6,744 nucleotides of DNA from Elusimicrobiota bacterium (GTDB lineage Bacteria > Elusimicrobiota > UBA8919), in assembly GCA_003452965.1 (NCBI GenBank), contig DMMW01000043.1:19116-25859 (forward strand). Direction: 5' to 3'. Position numbers and translations under genes: made by a program. Positions 1 through 6,301 of the stretch are shown here, piece after piece (the first letter of the stretch is position 1; every line of letters starts with the position of its first letter). The notes under the pieces are model-generated. The model did no database searches and had not been told where the DNA came from. It saw nothing but the letters and a program-made list of their open reading frames with translations.

Positions 1-555
1 TTTTCTACGTCTATTCAATTGGTCAATGCGTTTTCTGTTATCGCGAATGGTGGTATTCTGATGGAACCAAAAATTATAAAGTCTATAATGTATAATAATG
101 AAGAAAAACAGATATTTGAGCCTATTAAATTAAGAAGAGTTATATCAGTAAAAACGGCACAAACGGTGAAAAACATGCTTGAATCGGTTGTTGATTACGG
201 TACTGGTACTCAGGCGAAAATTGAAGGTATCAAAGTGGCAGGGAAAACAGGAACGGCACAAAAGTTTGATATAGAAATGAAAAAATATTCTAATTCTAAA
301 TACGTATCTCTATTCGCGGGGTTTTTACCTGCGGATAATCCAAGAATTACTATTCTTATAGTTGTGGATGAACCCAAAGGTGATTACTGGGCATCATCCG
401 TAGCAGCACCTATATTCAAGAGAATTGCGTTAGGTGTTTTAGAATATATGAACATTGGTCCAGCACCTCAAATTGCCATGGTTACAAATGCGGAAAATAC
501 CACATTATTAAAGGCAGGTAAAGAGGTAAAAACGGTAAGACAATTCAACCATTGA
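1..555 (+). CDS. ftsI: Septal peptidoglycan transpeptidase FtsI (PBP3-type), C-terminal part, 5' truncated
   Basis: This is the C-terminal 184 residues of a class B penicillin-binding protein; the reading frame is open from base 1, so the start lies upstream of the window. The enzyme crosslinks septal peptidoglycan with its catalytic domain outside the membrane. What is visible is the end of the transpeptidase domain: an IQLVNAFSVIANGG segment typical of the family, the third active-site motif KTGT at residues 82-85 of this fragment (bases 244-255), then GFLPADNP and VVDEPKG followed by AAPIFKRIA, the usual closing strand and helix. The SxxK serine and SxN motifs would lie upstream. No PASTA domain is seen. 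The last 35 or so residues are not recognisable, and the frame could have shifted near the end (see findings). Position just upstream of murE supports ftsI rather than another class B PBP; a SpoVD-type paralogue cannot be excluded. Confidence 0.93.
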   Translation, partial: FSTSIQLVNAFSVIANGGILMEPKIIKSIMYNNEEKQIFEPIKLRRVISVKTAQTVKNMLESVVDYGTGTQAKIEGIKVAGKTGTAQKFDIEMKKYSNSKYVSLFAGFLPADNPRITILIVVDEPKGDYWASSVAAPIFKRIALGVLEYMNIGPAPQIAMVTNAENTTLLKAGKEVKTVRQFNH

Positions 556-633
556 TACTCTAATGGATATATTTGGCAAAGAAAATATAGAAGTATAAAA
601 AAATGAAACGTTGTTTAATCTATGAGTTATTAT

Positions 634-661
634 ATTGTGCAATAGATTGCGAATACAGAAT
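634..661. repeat. Repeat-like DNA just upstream of murE
   Basis: The 106-bp gap between ftsI and murE has no evident gene or terminator. Its last part holds ATTGTGCAA (634-642) followed closely by ATTGC (646-650). The same two words occur side by side at the murF-mraY junction (3562-3575). Bases 652-660 read AATACAGAA, whose complement TTCTGTATT matches the TATTCTG 7-mers found before ftsW. The copies are too short and degenerate to be certain; they may be remnants of the same repeat families. Confidence 0.35.
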
Positions 662-2137
662 ATGAAAATTTCAGAACTCACAAAGGGCATGAATGTTGAT
701 ATTGTAGGTTTTAGCAATATTGAAATTTCCGGGATTTCTTTTGATTCAAGAAAGGTTTCTAAAGGCAATATTTTTGCCGCTTTACACGGTAGTAAAGATG
801 AAGGCAAAAAATATATTAAAGACGCAATTTTTAGAGGAGCTATAGCAATTTTAACAGATGATAATGCAATAATAGAAAAAGATGCGACATATATTATTTC
901 AAATAATGTATCGGAAGCACTCGGAGTAATATCTTCGCGATTTTATAATGAACCTTCCAAAAAAATGAAGGTATTCGCTATTACGGGAACAAACGGTAAA
1001 ACAACAATAACCTACCTTATAGAAAAAATATTCAAAGATGCAAATATAAATCTCGGGGTAATTGGAACAATATTATATAGATTTGGGGATTCAAAGATAC
1101 CCGCGTCCAATACGACTCCGTCATCTCCGGAATTACATGAATTGTTAGCAAATATGAGAAGCAACGGTGCTGATGGCGTTGTAATGGAAGCGTCCTCGCA
1201 TTCTTTGGTGCAAAACCGCATATCGGGTTGTGATTTAGATGTTGCGATATTTACAAATTTAACCAGAGATCACTTGGATTATCACAAAACAATGGAAGAA
1301 TATGAAAAAGCAAAATCGTTGCTTTTTAATAAATTTTTAAAAAATTCATCAAAAGATAAAAAGTATTCTATAATTAATATTGATGATGCATCCGGACGTA
1401 ATCTTGTTAAAGAAGCACCGGGAATACTAATGACATACGGCATTAAAACGAAAGCGGATTTCAGGGCATCCGATATTATAATAAATAAAGATAAAACCGA
1501 ATTTATTATAAATACAGCAAAAGACAAAATCAAAATAGAAACTAAACTGATAGGTAAACACAATATATATAATATTCTTGCAGCATTTATCTGTGCATAT
1601 TGTCAGAATATAAACATAGATAGCATAGTAACAAGCATAAAAGAATTTGAATCGGTTCCCGGCAGGTTTGAATCAATAAATATCGGTCAACCGTTTACTG
1701 TTATAGTGGATTATGCTCACACTCCAGATGCTTTGGGAAATCTAATAATGGCTGCAAAAACAATAAAACACAGAAAAATTATTATGGTTTTCGGTTGTGG
1801 CGGTGACCGTGATAGAACAAAAAGACCTTTAATGGGAGAAATATCTGCAAGAATGTCTGATTATTCAATCATAACATCGGACAATCCCCGTTCGGAAAAA
1901 CCGGAAAGAATTGCTCTTGATATAGAAGTAGGATTTCAGAGAATTAAATGTAAGAATTATGAAGTTATAGTTGATAGAACCTCAGCAATTGAAAAAGCAA
2001 TATCAATATGCGAAAAGGATGATATTCTTTTAATAGCCGGTAAGGGGCATGAAGATTATCAAGTCATCGGCGATATAAAAATACCATATAACGACAAAGA
2101 CGTTGTAATTAGCTACTTAGGGGACAGAGTCAGGTAA
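662..2137 (+). CDS. murE: UDP-MurNAc-L-Ala-D-Glu:meso-diaminopimelate ligase MurE
   Basis: The product (491 aa) is the cytoplasmic ATP-dependent ligase that adds the third stem-peptide residue to UDP-MurNAc-L-Ala-D-Glu. Domain order is normal: an N-terminal UDP-sugar domain (GISFDSRKVSKGNIFAAL), the central ATPase with P-loop GTNGKTT at residues 109-115, SSHSL, the RDHLDYH segment and a probable carbamylated lysine K218 in EKAK, then a C-terminal domain with PGRFE, DYAHTPDAL and GCGGDRDRTKRP. Substrate choice is readable: DNPR at 407-410 and GKGHEDYQ at 460-467 are the meso-DAP signature of E. coli-type MurE; lysine-adding enzymes differ at DNPR. The ATG at 662 is preferred because translation then begins MKISEL, as in homologues; an in-frame TTG at 635 would add nine residues of no family character. 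No Shine-Dalgarno is evident at either. murF follows after 40 bp. Confidence 0.97.
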   Translation: MKISELTKGMNVDIVGFSNIEISGISFDSRKVSKGNIFAALHGSKDEGKKYIKDAIFRGAIAILTDDNAIIEKDATYIISNNVSEALGVISSRFYNEPSKKMKVFAITGTNGKTTITYLIEKIFKDANINLGVIGTILYRFGDSKIPASNTTPSSPELHELLANMRSNGADGVVMEASSHSLVQNRISGCDLDVAIFTNLTRDHLDYHKTMEEYEKAKSLLFNKFLKNSSKDKKYSIINIDDASGRNLVKEAPGILMTYGIKTKADFRASDIIINKDKTEFIINTAKDKIKIETKLIGKHNIYNILAAFICAYCQNINIDSIVTSIKEFESVPGRFESINIGQPFTVIVDYAHTPDALGNLIMAAKTIKHRKIIMVFGCGGDRDRTKRPLMGEISARMSDYSIITSDNPRSEKPERIALDIEVGFQRIKCKNYEVIVDRTSAIEKAISICEKDDILLIAGKGHEDYQVIGDIKIPYNDKDVVISYLGDRVR

Positions 2138-2145
2138 TAAGGTTC

Positions 2146-2173
2146 TAATCTCTAATCTCTATACACTGATTGT
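2146..2173 (+). repeat. Degenerate 7-bp tandem repeat before murF
   Basis: The short murE-murF gap is largely made of 7-bp units: TAATCTC at 2146 and again at 2153 (identical), then TATACAC at 2160 and TGATTGT at 2167. The array runs to within 4 bp of the murF start codon and leaves no recognisable ribosome binding site. Related 7-mers precede ftsW (6281-6301). The first two units are exact; membership of the last two is by similarity. Confidence 0.6.
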
Positions 2174-2177
2174 TTTT

Positions 2178-3557
2178 ATGGAAAAAATAAAAGTATCTGA
2201 AATATTCAGGTTGTTTAATAATAAAGAAAATAAAAACATAGGAGGCAACGCTACAGGTGTTTCAATTGATACCCGTACAATAAATAAAGGAGATGTGTTT
2301 TTCGCTTTAAAAGGGGAAAATTATGACGCTAACGATTTTACTGATGTTGCATTATCTAAGGGTGCCGTTGCAGTCGTATCTGAAAAGAGTAATATCAAAT
2401 ATAATAAGTTAGGAATTCCGATTATTACTGTAGAAAACACATTAAAAGCATTGCAGGATTTTGCAAGATATTATAAAAATAAACATGATACAAAAATAAT
2501 TGGTATAACAGGTTCAAACGGCAAAACAACAACGAAAGACATATTGGATTCTATTATTTCACAAAAATATTCAGTACTTTCGACAAAAGGCAATTTAAAT
2601 AATCATATAGGACTGCCTTTAACATTATTTAATTTAGAAAAAAGCCATAAATATTGTGTTTTAGAGATGGGTGCTAATCATCAAGGTGAAATAACAGATT
2701 TATGTAAAATAGCGGAGCCTTCATATGGAGTAATAACCAATATTGGACTAAGTCATATCGGGAATTTTAGTTCTATTCAAAATATTTTAAATACTAAAAT
2801 GGAACTTTTTAGATATTTAAAAAAAAATAATTATGCAATTATTAACAATGATGATGAAAAGATAGTATCGGCATCCAAAAAAATAAATTGCAAAAAAGTG
2901 ACATTTGGTATAAAGAATAACGCTGATGTAATGGCTTCTTGTATAACAGCAGAACAAAACGCGACATTTTTTAATATTTCAGTAAACGGTAAGATAAGAA
3001 AATTAAAACTACCTGTTTGCGGGACTTTCAATGTTTATAATGCTCTTGCTGCGGCTGCATGTTCGTCGGTATTAAACATTTCCGATAAGGATATTGTTGC
3101 TGGAATAGAAAAATTTAAGCCGCAAAAAAGAAGAATGGAAATAGTCAAATTGAAAAATGGAATTATTCTTATAAATGATTCTTATAATGCAAATCCGACA
3201 TCTATGAAGAATGCGATTGATAATTTCTCAAAAATCTTTTATAATAATAGGAAGATTCTTGTTTTAGGTGATATGTGTGAGTTGGGAAATTATAGCATAT
3301 CGGAACATAGAAAATTAGGTGCATATATATTTGAGAATAAATCAGCGGATATAATTTATGCTACAGGGAATTTGTCAAAAAATATTATAGCAATATCCGG
3401 TGGACATTGGTTTAAAGATAAAATAAAAATATCTGAATATCTAATAAAAAATCTTAAAAAAGGTGATGCTGTGTTTTTTAAAGCATCTCGTAAGATAGGT
3501 CTGGACGAAGTTGTAGAAAAGATAGTGCGTTGGTGCGATAGTGGGATTGTGAGATAG
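2178..3557 (+). CDS. murF: UDP-MurNAc-tripeptide:D-Ala-D-Ala ligase MurF
   Basis: The product (459 aa) is the cytoplasmic ATP-dependent ligase that adds D-Ala-D-Ala to UDP-MurNAc-tripeptide, completing the pentapeptide. Motifs run in family order: SIDTRTINKGDVFFALKG in the N-terminal domain; P-loop GSNGKTT at residues 112-118; NLNNHIGLPLTL; VLEMGANHQGEI; ITNIGLSHIGNF in the ATPase core; then NDSYNANP at 333-340 and VLGDMCELG in the C-terminal domain. Length is normal. The ATG at 2178 is the only sensible start and gives the expected N-terminus, although no Shine-Dalgarno precedes it. The family-like part ends near SRKIGLDEVVEKI. The last dozen codons (from K448) fall inside an array of 8-bp repeats, so the tail WCDSGIVR is probably repeat-derived. 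Its neighbours murE upstream and mraY downstream supply its substrate and use its product. Confidence 0.97.
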   Translation: MEKIKVSEIFRLFNNKENKNIGGNATGVSIDTRTINKGDVFFALKGENYDANDFTDVALSKGAVAVVSEKSNIKYNKLGIPIITVENTLKALQDFARYYKNKHDTKIIGITGSNGKTTTKDILDSIISQKYSVLSTKGNLNNHIGLPLTLFNLEKSHKYCVLEMGANHQGEITDLCKIAEPSYGVITNIGLSHIGNFSSIQNILNTKMELFRYLKKNNYAIINNDDEKIVSASKKINCKKVTFGIKNNADVMASCITAEQNATFFNISVNGKIRKLKLPVCGTFNVYNALAAAACSSVLNISDKDIVAGIEKFKPQKRRMEIVKLKNGIILINDSYNANPTSMKNAIDNFSKIFYNNRKILVLGDMCELGNYSISEHRKLGAYIFENKSADIIYATGNLSKNIIAISGGHWFKDKIKISEYLIKNLKKGDAVFFKASRKIGLDEVVEKIVRWCDSGIVR

Positions 3558-3631
3558 TGTAATTGTGCAAATTGCATATAAAAACTAGAATTCAATCGCA
3601 CGAACCCGCTATCCCACAATTGCACAGTATC
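3521..3631. repeat. Opposed arrays of a degenerate 8-bp repeat forming a large inverted repeat at the murF end
   Basis: From 3521 to 3568 the + strand is made of six 8-bp units of approximate consensus RATWGTGN: GATAGTGC (3521), GTTGGTGC (3529), then GATAGTGG, GATTGTGA, GATAGTGT and AATTGTGC. From 3591 to 3629 the same unit recurs on the opposite strand in about five copies, such as CCACAATT (3614) and GCACAGTA (3622). Arms 3521-3557 and 3593-3631 pair imperfectly: 27 of 37 positions match by my alignment with one 2-nt gap, around a loop of about 35 nt. The left arm contains the last codons and stop of murF; the right arm ends 26 bp before mraY. No T-run follows, so it does not look like an intrinsic terminator. 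Confidence 0.7.
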
Positions 3632-3657
3632 TGTTCGATTCTATAAATAGGTTATCT

Positions 3658-4740
3658 ATGTTTTATTATTTATATTATTTGTCTGAATATTTTACTCCGC
3701 TAAATGTATTTCAATACATTACTTTCCGTGCTGGCGGAGCAATAATAACTGCTCTTCTTATTTCTATTATCTTTGGAAAAAAGATTATAGGAAAATTGAA
3801 AAGCTTCAAAATTGAGCAAACAATAAGGGAAGACGGTCCAAAAACGCATCTTGCAAAAACGGGTACTCCGACAATGGGCGGGATTATGATATTGATATCT
3901 CTATTGATATCAACAATATTATGGGCACGCTTAAGCAACAGATTTATAGTAATTTTAATATTTTCTTCCACCTATTTGGGGCTTTTAGGATTCTTGGATG
4001 ATTATTTGAAACTTGTTAAAAAACACTCTGCAGGTTTATCCGCTGCAAAAAAAATATTTTATCTTTCCATTTTATCAATAATTATTTCTGCATATCTGTA
4101 TTTTTTTCCTTCAAATCCCAAATATATTACAACAATAAATATCCCGTATTTCAAGGAGACCTTTTTAAATCTTGGAATTTTCTATATATTATTCTCATAT
4201 TTTATAGTCATTGGTTCTTCAAATGCGGTAAATCTAACGGATGGACTGGACGGTCTTGCGATAGGTACTTTAATATTTTCAGGTTTAGTTTATGTGGTTT
4301 TTGCTTATGTTGCAGGGAATATTAAATTCAGTGAATATTTAAAGGTTATTTCTGTTCCCGGGGCAGGAGAAATATCAATATTTTTAACCGCAATGATTGG
4401 TGCGTGCCTGGGTTTTTTATGGTTTAATTGCCATCCTGCGGATGTTTTTATGGGTGATACAGGTTCATTGTTTTTGGGAGGCAGTATAGGCATAGTAAGT
4501 ATACTAATAAAACAAGAACTTATACTATTAGTGGTTGGCGGAATATTCGTGATTGAATCACTTTCTGTAATGCTGCAGGTAGCTTCGTATAAAATACGAA
4601 AAAAGAGAATTTTTAAAATGGCTCCTTTACATCACCATTTTGAGTTGTTAGGATATAAAGAAGAGAAGGTTGTTATCAGATTTTGGATTATTGCGATTAT
4701 TCTATCGTTATTGGCATTAACTTCCTTAAAAATACGATGA
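3658..4740 (+). CDS. mraY: Phospho-N-acetylmuramoyl-pentapeptide transferase MraY
   Basis: The product (360 aa, the usual family length) is the polytopic inner-membrane enzyme that transfers phospho-MurNAc-pentapeptide from UDP to undecaprenyl phosphate, making lipid I. Diagnostic motifs are all present: KTHLAKTGTPTMGG in the first cytoplasmic loop; the aspartate pair D114-D115 in GFLDDYLK; NLTDGLDG at residues 192-199; FMGDTGS with D267; and the histidine motif PLHHHFE at 323-329. About ten hydrophobic segments are visible, ending with a helix and a short basic tail. The start ATG at 3658 gives a standard N-terminus; an AGG eight bases before it is the nearest thing to a Shine-Dalgarno. murD starts inside the stop codon (ATGA), so the two are probably translationally coupled. 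The gene uses the product of murF and sits 100 bp after it, across a repeat element. Confidence 0.98.
   Translation: MFYYLYYLSEYFTPLNVFQYITFRAGGAIITALLISIIFGKKIIGKLKSFKIEQTIREDGPKTHLAKTGTPTMGGIMILISLLISTILWARLSNRFIVILIFSSTYLGLLGFLDDYLKLVKKHSAGLSAAKKIFYLSILSIIISAYLYFFPSNPKYITTINIPYFKETFLNLGIFYILFSYFIVIGSSNAVNLTDGLDGLAIGTLIFSGLVYVVFAYVAGNIKFSEYLKVISVPGAGEISIFLTAMIGACLGFLWFNCHPADVFMGDTGSLFLGGSIGIVSILIKQELILLVVGGIFVIESLSVMLQVASYKIRKKRIFKMAPLHHHFELLGYKEEKVVIRFWIIAIILSLLALTSLKIR
4737..4740 (+). promoter_or_regulatory. ATGA start/stop overlap coupling mraY and murD
   Basis: The murD ATG (4737-4739) overlaps the mraY TGA (4738-4740). No Shine-Dalgarno is visible in the bases before it, so initiation by terminating or re-initiating ribosomes is the likely route. 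This is the only gene junction in the window without intervening repeats. Confidence 0.75.
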
Positions 4741-6002
4741 GTTTAAAATATCATAAAGTTGCAATACTCGGCGCAGCTAAGACAGGCATATCGTGCGCCA
4801 ATTTTTTTTTGTCGAGAGGTTCACAAGTATTATTAAGCGAGATAAAAAAAAAAGAAGACATTGAACTAAAAATTCCTTCCGATATTTCTGCGGAATTCGG
4901 TTTGCATTCATCAAAAGTTCTAAATTCAGATATAATCATACCCAGCCCGGGAATTCATAGTGATATACCCATCCTATCCGAAGCACGACAGCAAAAAATA
5001 AAAATCATTTCTGATATTGAAGTCTTTTACAATTTGGCTGATTACAAAATGATAATAGCTATTACAGGTACAAACGGTAAAACCACAACGGTATCCATGG
5101 TAGGTGAAATGCTTAAAAAAGAAGGTAAAAAAGTTATAATTTGCGGCAACATCGGCAATCCTGTCTGTGATTATATAAATACTTCGGACAAAGATACATA
5201 TGTAGTTATGGAAGTTTCAAGCTATCAGCTTGAATACACAAACGAGTTTAAGCCCCATATTTCGGCAATTTTAAACATTACTCCTGACCATATGGAAAGA
5301 CATAAAACCATGGACGCTTATGCTGATGCGAAATCAAAAATATTTACAAATCAGAATAAGGAAGATTTGTGTATATTTAATAAAGAAGACGAGAACTGTT
5401 TAAAACTTTCCAAACAATGTAAATCACAGATTAAGTTTTTTTCAGTAAAAGAAAACAAAGAAAAATTAGTTCTAAAAATACCGGGCAGACATAATATTGA
5501 AAATGCTCTTGCTTCTTTAACGATGTTAAAATCTGCTGGCATAGAAGAAAAAAAAATAGTAGAGGTTCTATCGGAATTTGCAGGTGTTGAACATCGTATA
5601 GAGTTTGTAAGAGAATTAAATGGTGTAAAATATATAAATGATTCAAAAGGTACTAATGTTTCTTCTACAGAGGTTGCCCTAAAATCGTTTAATCAACCAA
5701 TAATATTGATTATGGGTGGTCGGGACAAAGGTTCCCCGTACAAGCCTTTAATTCAGTTTGTAAAAGGAAAAGTAAAAAAAATCATTGCCATTGGTGAATC
5801 AAAAGAAAAAATATTTACAGAACTGAAGGATTCTGTAGAAATAATTTTACTTGATAATATTGCACAAGCTGTGAAGAAAGCCAATGAAATAGCCTTATCG
5901 GGTGATATAGTTTTGTTTTCACCGGCATGCGCTTCCTTTGACCAGTTTAAGAATTACGAAGAACGCGGGAAATATTTTAAACAAATCGTTAATGAACTTT
6001 AA
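4737..6002 (+). CDS. murD: UDP-MurNAc-L-Ala:D-glutamate ligase MurD
   Basis: The product (421 aa) is the cytoplasmic ATP-dependent ligase that adds D-glutamate to UDP-MurNAc-L-alanine, the second stem-peptide residue. The N-terminal Rossmann-like domain reads AILGAAKTGISCANFFL; the ATPase P-loop GTNGKTT is at residues 111-117; then GNIGNP, EVSSYQLE, ILNITPDHMERH and the probable carbamylated lysine K199 in ADAK, almost the same position as in E. coli (K198). The C-terminal domain has YINDSKGTN, IMGGRDKG and SPACASFDQFKNYEERG, all typical. The start at 4737 is chosen because it overlaps the mraY stop and gives MSLKYHKVAILG; an upstream in-frame TTG at 4683 would add 18 residues read from mraY coding DNA. 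Homopolymer runs (9 T at 4802, 10 A at 4844, 9 A at 5548) lie in the frame but do not break it. A 308-bp repeat island follows. Confidence 0.97.
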   Translation: MSLKYHKVAILGAAKTGISCANFFLSRGSQVLLSEIKKKEDIELKIPSDISAEFGLHSSKVLNSDIIIPSPGIHSDIPILSEARQQKIKIISDIEVFYNLADYKMIIAITGTNGKTTTVSMVGEMLKKEGKKVIICGNIGNPVCDYINTSDKDTYVVMEVSSYQLEYTNEFKPHISAILNITPDHMERHKTMDAYADAKSKIFTNQNKEDLCIFNKEDENCLKLSKQCKSQIKFFSVKENKEKLVLKIPGRHNIENALASLTMLKSAGIEEKKIVEVLSEFAGVEHRIEFVRELNGVKYINDSKGTNVSSTEVALKSFNQPIILIMGGRDKGSPYKPLIQFVKGKVKKIIAIGESKEKIFTELKDSVEIILLDNIAQAVKKANEIALSGDIVLFSPACASFDQFKNYEERGKYFKQIVNEL

Positions 6003-6011
6003 GAAGCAGTA

Positions 6012-6040
6012 CATCCGCCACTTCCGCCACTTCCGCCACT
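6012..6040 (+). repeat. 9-bp tandem repeat, about three copies
   Basis: Units CATCCGCCA (6012), CTTCCGCCA (6021) and CTTCCGCCA (6030) plus a trailing CT form a short GC-rich array starting 9 bp after the murD stop. The core TCCGCCA is the reverse complement of the TGGCGGA core of the adjacent 18-bp array, so the two arrays are mutually complementary. Confidence 0.9.
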
Positions 6041-6054
6041 GAACCGTTGGCGGA
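6032..6054. other. Hairpin across the junction of the 9-bp and 18-bp arrays
   Basis: TCCGCCA (6032-6038) pairs perfectly with TGGCGGA (6048-6054) around a 9-nt loop, CTGAACCGT. Stem and loop length match the three hairpins in the 41-bp array downstream. There is no following T-run. Because both arrays are repetitive, several alternative pairings between TCCGCCA and TGGCGGA copies are possible. Confidence 0.65.
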
Positions 6055-6130
6055 CAGGGAACCGTTGGCGGACAGGGAACCGTTGACGGACAGGGAACCG
6101 TTGGTGGACAGGGAACAGTTGTCGGATAGG
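6041..6130 (+). repeat. 18-bp tandem repeat, five copies
   Basis: Five contiguous 18-bp units of GAACCGTTGGCGGACAGG start at 6041, 6059, 6077, 6095 and 6113. Copies 1 and 2 are identical, copies 3 and 4 each differ by one base, and copy 5 differs by three. Divergence therefore rises away from murD. The period is a multiple of three and the minus strand is open here, but no protein-coding role is supported. Confidence 0.95.
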
Positions 6131-6161
6131 TAGAATTCAGGATTCATCTTCAAGACTTTAA

Positions 6162-6293
6162 CTGTATCCTGCTTGCCCGCCAATGACTCGGTGGCGGGTA
6201 TTCTGTATCCTGCTTGCCCGCCAATGACTCGGTGGCGGGTATCCTGTATCCTGCTTGCCCGCCAATGACTCGGTGGCGGGTATTCTGTATCCT
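6162..6293 (+). repeat. 41-bp tandem repeat, three copies plus a partial, each with a hairpin
   Basis: Units start at 6162, 6203 and 6244, with a partial unit from 6285. Copies 1 and 3 are identical; copy 2 differs only at its last base (C at 6243). Each unit begins CTGTATCCTGCTTG and contains CCCGCCA-N9-TGGCGGG, a perfect 7-bp stem with loop ATGACTCGG, at 6176-6198, 6217-6239 and 6258-6280. The array is markedly GC-richer than the flanking genes. No T-run follows any stem, so these are not typical intrinsic terminators; they could still stabilise, pause or process the murD-ftsW transcript. The 31 bp before the array (6131-6161) contain a GAATTCA/GGATTCA pair resembling the 7-bp family but no gene. 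Confidence 0.95.
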
Positions 6294-6301
6294 GTATACT
6301 G
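6281..6301 (+). repeat. Degenerate 7-bp tandem repeat before ftsW
   Basis: Three consecutive 7-mers, TATTCTG (6281), TATCCTG (6288) and TATACTG (6295), bridge the end of the 41-bp array and the ftsW start. They end 9 bp before the ATG. TATACTG includes a TATACT that resembles a -10 hexamer, but I see no convincing -35. Similar 7-mers lie before murF and, in reverse orientation, before murE. Confidence 0.65.

Noticed and set aside
635..661. TTG at 635 as the murE start
   Set aside because: It adds nine residues without family character, encoded by repeat-like DNA, while the ATG at 662 gives the usual MKxSEL beginning.
508..807. Minus-strand open frame of 99 codons over the ftsI-murE junction
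   Set aside because: It lies opposite recognised coding DNA and has no motif or context; it is a shadow frame, like the other minus-strand frames inside the mur genes.
3521..3631. Rho-independent terminator after murF
   Set aside because: The inverted repeat is imperfect, has a long loop of about 35 nt and no T-run, and mraY follows directly in the same direction.
4683..4736. TTG at 4683 as the murD start
   Set aside because: It would read 18 codons out of frame through the conserved end of mraY; the ATGA overlap at 4737 fits the MurD N-terminus.
6176..6280. Intrinsic transcription terminators formed by the three GC-rich stems
   Set aside because: Stems are only 7 bp with 9-nt loops and none is followed by a T-run; the downstream gene ftsW belongs to the same pathway and direction.
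6162..6293. CRISPR-like array of palindromic repeats
   Set aside because: The segments between palindromes are themselves repeated, so there are no unique spacers; no cas genes are nearby. It is a simple tandem repeat.
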